DNA of 64,000 nucleotides from Diphasiastrum complanatum (GCA_029204225.1 CM055093.1:914117-978116); one strand, 5' to 3'. Counted from the first letter of the stretch, positions 47,169 through 57,989 are shown. Notes: generated by a model from the sequence alone, not told the origin. Numbers and translations are program-made.

Positions 47169-47913
47169 CTACCTAAGGTTACCATGCATTTTGATCCATT
47201 TGAGTGAAAACTATTCATCAATCTTGAGCTAGAAATTGTCAAGGCCCATTTTCCTAGCTATCTTGTTCAATTTTGGATCAAAAGAGATCAAAAGGACATT
47301 GATTAGGTCTGAACTGGTACTGTACGGATTCAGGTGCTCAGACACGTGTGAGGAACATCCAATTTCAGTTTGGGAGTTCTCTTTCATGTTTGATCCAAAA
47401 ATCTTGCTAGATAGCTTGTTTTGAAGCTATTTATGTCTAGTTTCTGATGCAATCAGTTTCATTCCATTTGGTTGAGCCAATCAAAAGTTATAAGCTTTTG
47501 AAGAAGGTTAGGTAGGGCACCTAGACCTGGGTGGACACATTTGGTTTGGTCAAAAGATTGCTTGTTTGATCCAAAATTATAGTTGAATGCTTACCAATCT
47601 CATCTATATGTGATCAAGGCACTGTTTTGAGATCTTAGCCATTTTGTTTCATGCAATATCATTGTATTTGAGTCAAATTTGGTTTCTTAGTGTATTTCAC
47701 ACGTGCTAAGAGTGTTTTATCCTAACTTTGCCCATACTCCATCATTTGATGTGAAGTAGATCCAGTTTTGGAGAGATTGAGATAGCTAGTGAGAATCATC
47801 TCACAGTTTGTTGCAAGATCTTGCATAGGAGATGGTAGCACACCATTATTGGATCCTATAGTGAGAGAGAAGCAACATTTTTTGTTCATAACTTTTATTT
47901 ATCTCCACTTTAC
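47169..47913 (+). other. Leader of the copia-type element
   Basis: About 745 bases between primer site and gag ATG. No frame over 62 codons. Presumably untranslated leader with packaging signals. Confidence 0.6.
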
Positions 47914-50409
47914 ATGACTTCAATGAGTTCATACTTGTTGCAACCAAGTGAGAGATTGTCTACTTCCAATTATTCAATATGGAAGTTGAGGATGGAGTCC
48001 ATCTTGATACTCCAAGATGTGATGGACATTGTACTTGGGATTGAGGAGGAGCCTCAAGTCCTTCAAGAAGTACAAAAATACAAGAAGAGAGCTAGGATGG
48101 CTCTCCACTACATTAAGATGAATGTCTCTAATGAGATATTGAGGGAGATTGGTGATTGTTCTACATCCAAGGAAGCTTGGGATTGTCTCAAGTCCATCTA
48201 TGAGGCTAAGAACACCTCTAGGCTCCTCACTCTTAGAAATCAAATATTCCAAAGTAGTCAAAAGAGTGATGAGAGTGCATCTAATTATGTTTTGAGAGTC
48301 AAGGATATTCATAGGGAGCTTGCATGTATTGGTGACTCAATCAATCAAAGTGAGCTAGTCCAAGTCATTCTCAATGGCTTGAGAGATGAATATGACAACC
48401 TTGTCCAATCCTATGCTATTAAGGAGGAGCTACCAAGTTTGGAGGCCCTTCAAAGTGTGCTTATTTCTGAAGAATCAAGACAAGAGTACAAACTCTTGAG
48501 GATGGACAAGCTATCACTCAATCATGATGATGGCAAAGTTCTATTTGCCAAGCACAAAGAGAGGAGTAAGAAGCAACACCATCACTTCTCTAATGACAAA
48601 GCTAAAGACCAAGATGGAGAGGAGGAGGAGGATACCTCTCATGCTTCTACTTCAAATCTCAAGAAGAAGAAGATCAAGTGCTTTTATTGTGGCAAGAAAG
48701 GCCATTATGCCACCAATTGCTTCAAGAAGAAGAATCAACTCAATCAAACCAACATCACCAATGAGAAAGAAGACTATATTGCAAGTGATGGAGAAGGCTC
48801 TCTTGTGGCATCAAGCTTCTCCTCTTCCACCTTCAACAAGGATGACTCATGGTATATTGATAGTGGAGCATCTTCACATATGTGTGGCTCCAAGAACTTT
48901 ATTTCATCTATTATGCCTTATGATGGAGTCAAGAAGACCATATACTTTGCAAGTAAGCATGAGTGCAATATTGAAGGAGTAGGGATTATTACCTTGAAGC
49001 TTGCATCTTCTAAAGATCTCTTTCTCAACAATGTTCTTTTTGTCCCAAAGCTTACAAAGAACATCTTAAGTGTTGGCCAACTTCTTGGTAGTGGCTTTGA
49101 TGTCAATTTCAATATTGACAATTGTGTGATCAAGAAGGATGGTGAGATCCTTGCATATGGATCAAGATTTGAAGGCATCTACAAATTGGATCCAAGTGAG
49201 AGTGCAAACTCTCTTGATGTTTCTTATATGTCCAATATTTCAAAGGAGGATGATCACACAAGATGCACATATCTTCTCTCTTCAAGTATTATGGTGTATG
49301 ATTATTCCTTATTATTCAAAGCATATGTTGAGAATAAATTCTCATTGAAGATCAAAGCCTTGAGGAGTATTGGAGCTCTTGAAGGAATAGCACCATATGA
49401 AGTTTTATTCAAGATGAAGCCTAAGGTTGATCATGATTGGATACTCATCCATCAAGGAGGCTTTAGTGTCTTTACACTCTCTATTTCAAATGTGATGGTG
49501 AATAGAGATGTCATATTGCATGAAGATTCAATCTTGGAAGTGGCCGAGATCAAGGCTTCTCAAGAAGCTTCACAAGTTATCCTTTTTGAAGGTATTCAAG
49601 TTATGATGGGGCCAATGTGTGAGGAGGAGTTTCTTCTTCATATGATTTCAAGAAGATCTTCAAGATGCATGGCCGAGTCTTTATGGCTCACCTTACATGG
49701 CAAAGAGGGGCATCTTTCATGTTGTATCTACTACAACACATTCATATATGCTTCTCTTCCTTTGCTTGAAATGCTATCTTGCTTCATTGAATTTTTTGGA
49801 TCTCAAAGTTCAAGAAAAGCTATACTAGTTTTGTATGATGCTTATGGTATGGACATGTTTCTTGTCATTATTGACTTAGATGTGTTTCCAATACTTTTTG
49901 AAAGCAAGATATTGTTTTGTCAAAAGTATGCTCTTGGTTCTAGTAAGAACAAGATTGAGCTTGGTACTCACTTTTTTGAAAATCATGTTTTCACATGTTT
50001 TGAGGCAAATTGTAAACTCCTCTTGAGATTAAGTGAAGCATCCAAAGTGGACACTTACATCCTTGAGAGAGTAACTAGCCTAAAAAAGATCAAGATAGTC
50101 TTTGATATCAAGATTAGATCCATCATGGATATAGTTCATTGTATGTGGACTAGTCAAGCTAGAAAGCATAATCTTGATAATCATTATTGTTTCACATATT
50201 ATGATCTTGATCTCCATGATCCTTATGAGGCTTGGAAGACTCAGATTTCTCTATTTATGGTGCATCCATCATGCAAGTGGAACTTTCAAGGCAAAGATCA
50301 TCATCAAGCATGGAGGAAGCCCATGATAATAGTGGCATATTGGTGGAGCACTCTTCAAAGGCATTGGCAAGAGATCTCTACCAAAGAAATCTTATCATGG
50401 ATATGGTGA
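47914..50409 (+). CDS. Copia-type gag-protease polyprotein with an unrecognised C-terminal half
   Basis: 831 codons without a stop. Residues 1-190: gag of the UBN2 type (ERLSTSNYSIWKLRMESIL, AWDCLKSIYEAKNTSRLLTL, YVLRVKDIHRELACIG, VILNGLRDEYDNLVQSYA). Residues 256-269: zinc knuckle CFYCGKKGHYATNC. Residue 313 on: protease WYIDSGASSHMCG with catalytic D316. About 365-430: pre-integrase block (NNVLFVPKLTKNILSVGQLL, FEGIYKLD). The integrase core is gone: edges remain (ENKFSLKIKALRS directly before IGALEGIAPYEVLFKMKPKV), with the DDE part deleted. No YxDD-type reverse transcriptase or RNase H motif follows. Residues 520-831 are unrecognised (DAYGMDMFLVIIDLDVFPIL; CMWTSQARKHNLDN; HHQAWRKPMIIVAYWWSTLQ). 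The frame is open and recent, so the protein may be made; replication would need a helper. Confidence 0.85.
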   Translation: MTSMSSYLLQPSERLSTSNYSIWKLRMESILILQDVMDIVLGIEEEPQVLQEVQKYKKRARMALHYIKMNVSNEILREIGDCSTSKEAWDCLKSIYEAKNTSRLLTLRNQIFQSSQKSDESASNYVLRVKDIHRELACIGDSINQSELVQVILNGLRDEYDNLVQSYAIKEELPSLEALQSVLISEESRQEYKLLRMDKLSLNHDDGKVLFAKHKERSKKQHHHFSNDKAKDQDGEEEEDTSHASTSNLKKKKIKCFYCGKKGHYATNCFKKKNQLNQTNITNEKEDYIASDGEGSLVASSFSSSTFNKDDSWYIDSGASSHMCGSKNFISSIMPYDGVKKTIYFASKHECNIEGVGIITLKLASSKDLFLNNVLFVPKLTKNILSVGQLLGSGFDVNFNIDNCVIKKDGEILAYGSRFEGIYKLDPSESANSLDVSYMSNISKEDDHTRCTYLLSSSIMVYDYSLLFKAYVENKFSLKIKALRSIGALEGIAPYEVLFKMKPKVDHDWILIHQGGFSVFTLSISNVMVNRDVILHEDSILEVAEIKASQEASQVILFEGIQVMMGPMCEEEFLLHMISRRSSRCMAESLWLTLHGKEGHLSCCIYYNTFIYASLPLLEMLSCFIEFFGSQSSRKAILVLYDAYGMDMFLVIIDLDVFPILFESKILFCQKYALGSSKNKIELGTHFFENHVFTCFEANCKLLLRLSEASKVDTYILERVTSLKKIKIVFDIKIRSIMDIVHCMWTSQARKHNLDNHYCFTYYDLDLHDPYEAWKTQISLFMVHPSCKWNFQGKDHHQAWRKPMIIVAYWWSTLQRHWQEISTKEILSWIW

Positions 50410-50521
50410 GGGTGCTGCTATGATGGATCCCTTGGCTGATCTTCACTTCTTATGCATACCAAAGGATCCACTCAAAAAGATTTACAAACTTCTCAAGTGA
50501 TCTAGTACCTTTCCAAGCTAC

Positions 50522-50536
50522 TTTTTTGAGGAGGAG
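50522..50536 (+). other. Polypurine tract of the copia-type element
   Basis: tttttgaggaggag stands directly before the 3' LTR, as it does before LTR 1 (46,322-46,336). Confidence 0.7.
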
Positions 50537-51355
50537 TGTGAGAAATTGGCAAAAATCTAGCATGGTATTTTTTATGATAGAAGTTTGTAAGTAAATCTCA
50601 CATGTGTGGATGATGTTCCCACGTGTGGAGGATTGTAAAGTAAATCAAAATGTTTGATAAAGGGGTCTCATAGAATTTCATAGTCAAGCATTTAGGTGTA
50701 GGATGTTGATAGGGTCAAATTTGGCATAGATGGCAAATTATCCATTTCCACTTGTAATGCCAATATTGAGCCAAAATAGACCCAAACTTGTGCCAATTAG
50801 AGTGTAGACAAGTGTCATGCTTTTGTTTGATGAAGCTTAAGAGGTCCAATAGGATTTAGAGGTGGAACCTTGTGAGGTCCAATAGAAAATTGAGGTGTGC
50901 TTGAATATAGTCCAATAGAATTTAGAGGTGCATGGATCAATGGTCCAATAGGATTAAGAGGTGGCAAAGTGTGATCCAATCATAGTTAAGCATAGTGGTA
51001 GCTCATGAATCTATTAGTATCATTGTACTCCTCCTTTTGGATCTAATTGATTTTGAGATTGAGTGGATTTTGAGAGTCATTGAATTTCTAGCTTTCTCTC
51101 TCTACCTGAGAGCTCATGATGGTTTTTCTCTCTCTACCCGAGGAGAGCAGCTTGTTTTTACTTAGAATACTTTGGAACACTTCCCACACGTGTGAGTGAG
51201 AGTTGGAAGTGATTGAATGCATGTAGTAGTGTGTTTTTGCCATAGAATCAAAGATAGATCTTGAATCTCAATCTAGTCTTGATCTTGGTGCATCTACACA
51301 CCTTAGGAGATCACAAGTACATGTAGTGGACAATCCACACGTGTGAAATTCAACA
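50537..51355 (+). repeat. LTR 2 of the copia array
   Basis: 819 bp, the same ends as LTR 1; the single-base deletion is in the T-run of atactttggaac. Confidence 0.9.
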
Positions 51356-52420
51356 AAAAAAGAGAGTATTATGAAACGGATATCAAGACTTTTGGGATGA
51401 CGAGAACGTCGAAATTGAGAAGAATGATTTATGATTACCAATAATTGTATTCACATGGATTCATTTTTTACTTTTACATTCATTGCAATACTTTTATACA
51501 TATCAACTCATAGCTACAACGTCAATACCAATACATATTTTGTCCATTCATGACCATTTCAATTTCAAACAACAATAGGGTTTGCAAGTTCCATAAAATT
51601 GTGGAAAAAAGATGTCAAAACTATGAGGGAAAAATGAAGGGAGCATTAATTAATGGTTGGAATATTAAAGATGATCCAAATTAAACCCCATTGAAGATTA
51701 CACCTCAAAAGAGGCTCATTGGCTCTACAAGTGACTTGTATGTAATGAGGGGGTGTCTCATCTATGATGACACCGAAGAACACCATGGTTTGTAAGCACT
51801 TGGCAGTCCTTGAGTCTTACGGTTTGTAGCATCGAAGAGAGAAAATGATGCTACTACTTTGAACTCAATATCTCAAAGTGGTTACATGTAGTTCATCTAA
51901 ATTTGAACAAGTGTCAACGTATGATAGAGGAAAATCTAGAATAGAAAACATCTTCCTTCGTCAAATTACGTTGTAGTCCCAACATTATTTTCTCTTCGAT
52001 GTGGTGAACGATTAGGTTCAAGAACACCAACGTTCTCCACACCATCGGCCTCTTTGATAGTGTCATAGCTACAACAATACCCAATCGGTATAGACAACTC
52101 GTTCTAGAGTCGGTGGGTCCCCTTTTCATTCTCAATGGATTTGTTTCATCATTAATATTCCAAGAAGTCATTGCACGTCCTAATTTTTCCTCATAGTTCT
52201 TCATTTTCATTTCACATGATTTTAGGGGAGTTTAGGGTCCCCTATTATTGTTTAGGGTTTATGGTTTATTGTTAATTATAGATGGAAAATTGCTTAATAT
52301 ACTGGTATTGCCCCCATAGGTTTGACTTAATACCTATAAAAGCTTGGACTATGAAGATACTCAAACCCTGAATAGAGTCGAATGTGATAATTATAAAATT
52401 AAGCTTAATGTTTATCGTTC
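51356..52420 (-). repeat. CT-tract repeat family, copy 3, right part
   Basis: Continues the repeat after the array (agagagtattatgaaacgg). Contains plus-strand codons MKGALINGWNIKDD-like (about 51,635) and a facing minus-strand frame 51,914-52,210 (KLGRAMTSWNINDETNPLRM, KRGPTDSR). The right end matches 9,300-9,480. Confidence 0.8.
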
Positions 52421-52507
52421 TGTCGTTGAATAGTATTTTTCTGTAGGTGTGAGCTATTTGCTTGCATAATATATAGGATGATCATAACCCTTCTCATTGT
52501 GCCATGC
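52421..52507. other. Short unrecognised spacer
   Basis: About 90 bases between the CT-tract repeat and the CACTA-like terminus. Nothing seen. Confidence 0.4.
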
Positions 52508-53690
52508 ACTACAAGAGGACAAGCAATTTCAAAGGCTTTTTTTTAGTGTTTTTTTAAAAGATGGTTTTTTAAATGAGTTGTGGGGGGAGTGGAAAGCTCA
52601 AGCCTAGGTTCCGGTGTTTGGCCTCAGTATAAGCTTACCAAATTTTAACTTGTTTTTCAAACATTTATAGAGAGGGTTATAGAGAGGCATATAAAGAGGG
52701 ATATAAAGAGGGTTATAGAGAGGGTCAAGGTGGCCAAGAGGCATTCCTAGACACTCTGCTAATCGAGGGTAATATTGTGACTGATGAAAAAAAGGCCCCT
52801 CAGTATAACCTACGGTATGCTACGAAGTTTAAATGGATCTCACTGTGGAAATTTGTTACCTATCAACACGTTGAATTCCATTGTCTATCAACATTGGTTG
52901 CCATATGCACAAGTGAATAAAGAAATTTATGTATCACAAAACAATGATGACCACAATTTGTGTATTCACATGCGTCGACTTCTTGTTTAATGTCAACTAG
53001 TCAATTAATAACATGTAATCGCATATGTGAGCAATATGATTAATATTACAATGAGTTGAAATACATCATATTGTCTCACTTATTCATTTGGTGGTTCATC
53101 GTTATCATTTGATGCAAAGAAATTTTGCATTATTTGGTGTTAGATATATGTAGATGCCACATAGAGACTAAGGCATCATGTTTTATGGATGCATATGGTT
53201 TAGTTTTTCATGTAGCTAGCTTATTTGTTTCCTTTCAAAGCACAAACGTAGATTGATTTAGTTCATTTTCATTTTCACATTGTTTACAGTAAAGTATTTG
53301 TTGTGAATCAAAAATTTAGCAACAAAAATTGAGCAGTTTCAACAGAAAGAATTTTAGATCATTTTCATTTTCACAACACCAAAATATTTTCTGTGAATTA
53401 GAAATATAAAGCATCAAAAATTGACAATTTTAGCAGAAAAAATATTAGAGAATGTCATGAAATGGAATGATTAAGTTGTAACGCGGAATGTTTTGAAACG
53501 AGAAGTGGCGGAGGACCCTCTCTTTTTTAAGCCCTTAAGATTTTTAAAAATTCAGCTAAAATTTGAAACTTCAAATTAAAGAAAAATTTATTTGTTAAAT
53601 GCTACATTTTGAAAATTAGTTTGTAACCGATTTTCATAGAAATCTGTTTGCGGCATTCACTCTTCACTTGTACTGAATTCCAGATTTTTT
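52508..53690 (-). mobile_element. 3' end of the methyltransferase-bearing element with a CACTA-like terminus
   Basis: On plus it starts with cactacaagaggacaag, the usual start of plant CACTA inverted repeats (CACTACAAGAA). 52,508-53,115 is the reverse complement of 42,042-42,650, and 53,141-53,690 is the reverse complement of 4,920-5,430. So this copy joins sequences that are apart at the other two loci. Includes ggttatagagaggcatata repeats (52,670-52,730). No gene frame. Confidence 0.7.
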
Positions 53691-53802
53691 AACGTGGATT
53701 TACAGACGACATTTGGGAGCGACAATTCTAACTAAGCATTAACTCTAATCAAAACCTCTTTTAATTCTGAATGAGCTATGTGTTCAGAGAAAGAACTTGA
53801 AG

Positions 53803-54498
53803 TGTCAAACTTCATACCCTTCAAAATGAGACCATTTTGATGTATTTTGGTCATATAAGCCATTTTTAGCTATTTTTCCTATATAGGGAATATCTAGGGT
53901 CAAGTACCTTCTAGAGAGAGGAGAGAGAGTCATCTTCCTCATCCATAAATAGTAGGGAAGTCGTGGAGAACAGGTTGGAGAAACCTTTTGTATGCTTCAT
54001 TGAGATCAATAGATCATTGTCATTGTTTCTTCCTCCATTGAGAGCATTGTTGTGTGTATTGTCTTCAAGCTATTGTGTATGATCTTAGGTGCTTTCCAAA
54101 AGTGATAGGCTGATGTATTATGGATTGTATAATGCTATTTTGGGCCGCACTTGATGTTTATGGAAGTTTCCATTTGTGATAAATGCTTTTTGATCAAGTT
54201 CTTTGCATTCTAGGTAGCATAGAATGTGTTGCCAATTCCTAGCTTATGTAGTTTGGAGTGCAAGCATTCAAGCCAATGATCTTGGAGTTTAGATCCACTT
54301 AGGATCTGTATTTTTCACACTAGAAACCCGGTCCCGACGTGCAGTCGGCCACGTCAGTGACACGTGGTCGACACTTGGCAGTTGCATGCTACCAGTCCTC
54401 ACACTGGGCTAGGAGGAGCTTACTCTATATCAAGGAGTGGGCAAGATTGGGTGGATCAGTTAGTGTTTGCCCTATTGTGGTGCTAGGATCTATTACAC
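53803..54498 (+). repeat. Probable LTR of a second gypsy element
   Basis: Begins tgtcaaactt and ends attaca, one base before a tRNA-iMet primer site (54,499). The 5' border is a guess from the TG start, since no second copy is in the window. Contains a GA-rich gagagaggagagagag patch at 53,910. Confidence 0.4.
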
Positions 54499-54510
54499 TG
54501 GTATCAGAGC
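54499..54510 (+). other. tRNA-iMet primer binding site
   Basis: tggtatcagagc, followed by catctccaccctagg. Marks the start of the internal region on plus. Confidence 0.85.
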
Positions 54511-55287
54511 CATCTCCACCCTAGGGAGCTTAGTAGCAGCAGTAGAGAAAGCTATTAGAGGATAGGAAAAATCTCTCAGATTCTCATAGAGGAATAGAGG
54601 AGGAAGATCGCTATAGATGCATCCTTCAAACCTTTGAAATTCACAGAGAAAGTAGTAAGGAGTCAGATTCCATGTGTAGGTAACTCGCTGGAAAGGCAGC
54701 TGTTTATCACTGGGTTCAGAGAGTTTTCTACACATTTTCCAGCGGAATTAGAGTAGGAATAAGCACCTCCATCGTTGTAATTCCAGAGACTTGCATTTGG
54801 TTTCCGAGGGAAAATTCAGTAGTTCTCAACGAGTTTGAAGCCAAAAGGAAAGAGCAGGGTCAACGTTGCCAGTGCTTTTGAAAATCCAGATTTTGGATAA
54901 AGTTTCGGGCCCCAACTTCAAAGATTTGGAGTAATAATACTTCTGCCAGATTAACAGCAAAGGGCTTCTGAAAATTCAGAATTCAAAAGTGCTTTTGGAC
55001 TTCAAATTTGTCTTTTTGGGGACAAATTGGGATGCTGTCAGACCAGTGAGGGGGGATAGAAAAAATTTCAGATCTTTTTGCACTTTTTTCGCCTTCTATT
55101 CAAATTTTTCAGAATCACAGGTCTGAAAGCAGTTGAGGAAGAGCTGAGAGGGCTTTTCTTGATTCTCTCTATGGAAGTATAGTTCTTAAAAAGAGCTAAG
55201 TTTTCTTTCCTTTCCTTGTACAGTTGTAAATTAGTCTTTTTGACTCTTCTTTTTCAGAAGTTAAGGTACCTCTCTTTCAGTTCTGAA
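54511..55287 (+). other. Leader of the second gypsy element
   Basis: About 780 bases, no gene, with a pyrimidine-rich end (tctctttcagttctgaaaatg) before the gag start. Confidence 0.45.
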
Positions 55288-55480
55288 AATGACCACTCCT
55301 TAGGGACCTAATCAACCCCCGGAGAGAGGCATCGACGAACTTGAAATAGAAGCCTTGGCTTATAGTAAAGGGAAAGAACCAATGGAAATAGAAGAACAGG
55401 AACGGTTCGCCAAAGAACTCGACGAACTGGTTACCAAGGAGCAGTTTCTCCACTTGGTAATAGAAGTTAACGAACTGAAA
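55288..55480 (+). pseudogene. Gag start of the second gypsy element
   Basis: ATG at 55,288 reads MTTP, a TAG, then GPNQPPGERGIDELEIEALA and KEPMEIEEQERFAKELDELV, ending near 55,480. Charged helical start of a gag. Capsid and knuckle are absent: the reading meets pol sequence in opposite orientation. Confidence 0.5.
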
Positions 55481-55870
55481 ATGAGCCATTTTGGTCACAC
55501 GGTCAACTGTGACCCATATAGCATCATTATCCATTTGGGTTTTAGACAGGCGTACTATAAAATCCATGGAGATACTCTCCCATTTACCAGTTGGTATATC
55601 TAAGGGCTGCAACAACCCTCCTGTCTTTAAGCGCTCAGCTTTATTTACTTGACATTTTTGGCAACTGGTTACATATTGTTGGACGTCCTTTTTCATACTA
55701 GGCCAAAAAAATTGCCTACGAAGAAGCTCATTGGTCTTCTGTATGCCTGGGTGTCCCGCACTAGGATTGTCATGACATTCATATAGGACCTGCTGCCTAT
55801 AATTCTCTGAATTGGGGACACATACTCTATCTCTATAGAGCAAGTACTCATCCTGAATGGAATATTGTTT
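55420..55870 (-). pseudogene. Integrase start of the second gypsy element
   Basis: LLYRDRVCVPNSENYRQQVL, then the H-H-C-C finger (ECHDNPSAGHPGIQKTNELL, CQKCQV), then the core start WESISMDFIVRLSKTQMDND (first catalytic Asp) and AIWVTVDRVTKMAHFQFVNF. The core breaks off after YYQVEKLL near 55,440; the second Asp and Glu are missing. Confidence 0.85.
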
Positions 55871-56581
55871 TCATTTGAATCCTTGAGTCAACTGACCCTC
55901 AACCATTGGGGTTTGCTTGGGTAATACAGGCTCAACGTCATCTGATGACGTATACTCGGACTCATCATCATCCTCAACGGAAGCTGCCGTATTCTTGGAT
56001 GAACTGGCACCAGCCCCAGGAACTGGTTGTAGAGTCTTTAATTGTCTACTCTGGACTGAGTTCCAGATAGTAGAGAAGAATGCATCATGCTGGCAATTCT
56101 CTCTCAAGGACTCAAGTAGCTCATTACGAATCTGAGTAAAACTCAGCTCGTTTATCATAGGCATTCTGCTAAGGGCATCTGCTACTGTATTGAAATTCCC
56201 CCATCTATATCTGATAGACATATCAAACTCTTGCATCAACTCTGCCCAACGAGCTTTCCGACCTCTAAGCTCAAATTGATAGCAAAGGTATCTGAGACTT
56301 TCATGGTCTGTTAGGACCTCAAAGTTGGCATCATACAAATAATGCCTCCAAGTCTTAACGGCATGGACTATAGAAAAGAATTCCTTTTCACAGACACTGT
56401 ACCTAGTCTGAACTAACTCAAGTTTTTTACTCTCGAACGCAACTGGTCATCCACCCTGAGTTAGCACAGTACCTACTGCAAAGTCGCTAGCATCTGTTTC
56501 GACCACAAATGGTTGATTGGGGTTGCTGACCTTTAAAACTGGTGCTGTAGCTAAGGCTGTTTTGAGAGCATCAAAGCTCTC
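55871..56581 (-). pseudogene. RNase H of the second gypsy element
   Basis: VETDASDFAVGTVLTQGG (about 56,500, catalytic Asp), LVQTRYSVCEKEFFSIVHAV (Glu), FEVLTDHESLRYLCYQFELR (Asp) and YRWGNFNTVADALSRMP (usual end N-x-x-ADALSR). The spacer to integrase is acidic (VEDDDESEYTSSDDVEP). Stops interrupt it at 56,450 and 55,870. Confidence 0.85.
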
Positions 56582-57000
56582 CTACTTTGCGGACTCCCAA
56601 ATGAACTCATTTCCCTTCCCCTTAAGAAGATTTGTCATAGGAACTGCTATCTGAGCATATTCCTTGACAAATCGTCTGTAATATCCCGTCAAACCAAGAA
56701 AGATCTGAAGCTCCAAAATATTCTGAGGTATTAGCCAATTGAGTATGGCTTTAACCTTATTCGGGTCCATCTTAATCCCATCTGACAAGATAATGTGACC
56801 CAAATATGCTACTTCTTCAACGAAGAATTCACACTTGGATTGTTTAGCATAAAGCTTATGCTTTCTGAGAGGTCGAAACACCTTTCTGAGGTCTTTTAGA
56901 TGCTCCTACCTCGTTTTGCTGTAGACGAGGATGTCATCTAATACAACTACAAACTTTCCCAAGTATGGTCTGAGGACACAATTATGTGAGCCTTGAAGGT
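56582..57000 (-). pseudogene. Reverse transcriptase end of the second gypsy element
   Basis: VLRPYLGKFVVVLDDILVYS carries the LDD catalytic pair (usual F-V-V-V-Y/F-L-D-D; the residue before L reads V). The thumb follows with VFRPLRKHKLYAKQSKCEFF and VAYLGHIILSDGIKMDPNKV, then LGLTGYYRRFVKEYAQIAVP. The fingers and first Asp are missing; similarity stops near 57,000, where a copia piece begins. Confidence 0.85.
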
Positions 57001-57009
57001 ACTTGTATT

Positions 57010-57305
57010 TCCCTTGGTGTTCTCCTTGGCTTTCGACTTGATGAAGGTCCATCATCATCACCATCCAAAGTATGATCCTTTTAATCAACATCAAGAATGC
57101 TAGATCCATCCACACTACCATCAATCATGCTTGAAGACACTTTTGGAATGTTCCCCTCATCAAAGATGACATCTCTACCAACAATCACTCACCTCACTAT
57201 ATCCAACAAAAATACCTCTTCTTGAAGATGGATCCTCCTTGGTCCTATCATCAAGAGTAATGTTGACATAGCATGTGCATCCAAAGGTTCTTAGAAAGTT
57301 GACAC
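57010..57305 (-). pseudogene. Copia integrase C-terminal fragment
   Basis: Reading from 57,305 leftward: TFGCTCYVNITLDDRTKEDP and SSRRGIFVGYSE (the conserved copia block F-G-x-x-x-Y-V...K-D-x-x-x-R-x-x-x-F-x-G-Y), then, after frame changes, DGSVDGSSILDVD and SSSRKPRRTPR-like codons. In copia elements this lies between integrase and reverse transcriptase. Confidence 0.7.
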
Positions 57306-57309
57306 TTGG

Positions 57310-57310
<1 letters not shown>

Positions 57311-57388
<78 letters not shown>

Positions 57389-57393
57389 CTATC

Positions 57394-57435
<42 letters not shown>

Positions 57436-57458
57436 TGTGTGTGTGTATGTGTGTGTGT
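57311..57458. repeat. Compound microsatellite (CT)n(ATCT)n(TA)n(GT)n
   Basis: CT 57,311-57,370, ATCT 57,371-57,396, TATATA, then GT to 57,458 with two TA interruptions. The successive types differ by single substitutions, consistent with stepwise growth by slippage. Confidence 0.97.
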
Positions 57459-57576
57459 TTCATTTCTACACAAGGAATAGGCCTTTGAATAAAAAACGAT
57501 CTTGCACTTGATTCATAACATTGTTATGATCATTGTCTCTCATTTGATTGGTTTTGCTTTAGACCAAATAGTGTAA

Positions 57577-57713
<137 letters not shown>

Positions 57714-57880
57714 TTGACACTACTTGTTCATAGTAATTTAATTCAAAGAAAAACCACTAACTATATATTTCCGACAATATGATCTAATGAAAGAATATTT
57801 GTTCAATCACACTTGAGGATTTTGATCAAACTCTAATTGGCCATTATGTAAATCAAACTCTATTAGTCTAAAAAATAATT

Positions 57881-57989
<109 letters not shown>

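Larger units (their letters stand above)
45730..51355 (+). mobile_element. Tandem Ty1/copia-type retroelement array
   Basis: Order: 36 bases of LTR start (45,730-45,765), a piece of internal 3' sequence (45,766-46,336), full LTR (46,337-47,156), complete internal region (47,157-50,536), full LTR (50,537-51,355). The first piece and LTR are offset by exactly 4,200 bases from their second copies (11 substitutions and one indel over about 1.39 kb by eye). Flanks give a 5-bp duplication (aaaaa at 45,725-45,729 and 51,356-51,360), inside a copy of the CT-tract repeat whose uninterrupted form is seen at 23.7 kb. The simplest history: insertion, then unequal recombination to LTR-internal-LTR-internal-LTR, then a deletion from LTR base 36 into the first internal region. 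Confidence 0.9.

Noticed and set aside
47974..48312. 112-codon antisense frame under the copia gag
   Set aside because: Runs fully inside the sense gag frame and has no family resemblance.
49300..50409. Hidden reverse transcriptase in the second half of the copia frame
   Set aside because: I looked for the YVDD box, the NGxL and LKQAPRxW blocks and the RNase H end; none is visible in frame. A profile search could still overturn this.
54339..54524. 61-codon plus frame at 54.3 kb
   Set aside because: Lies across the end of the probable LTR and the primer site, so it cannot be a separate gene.
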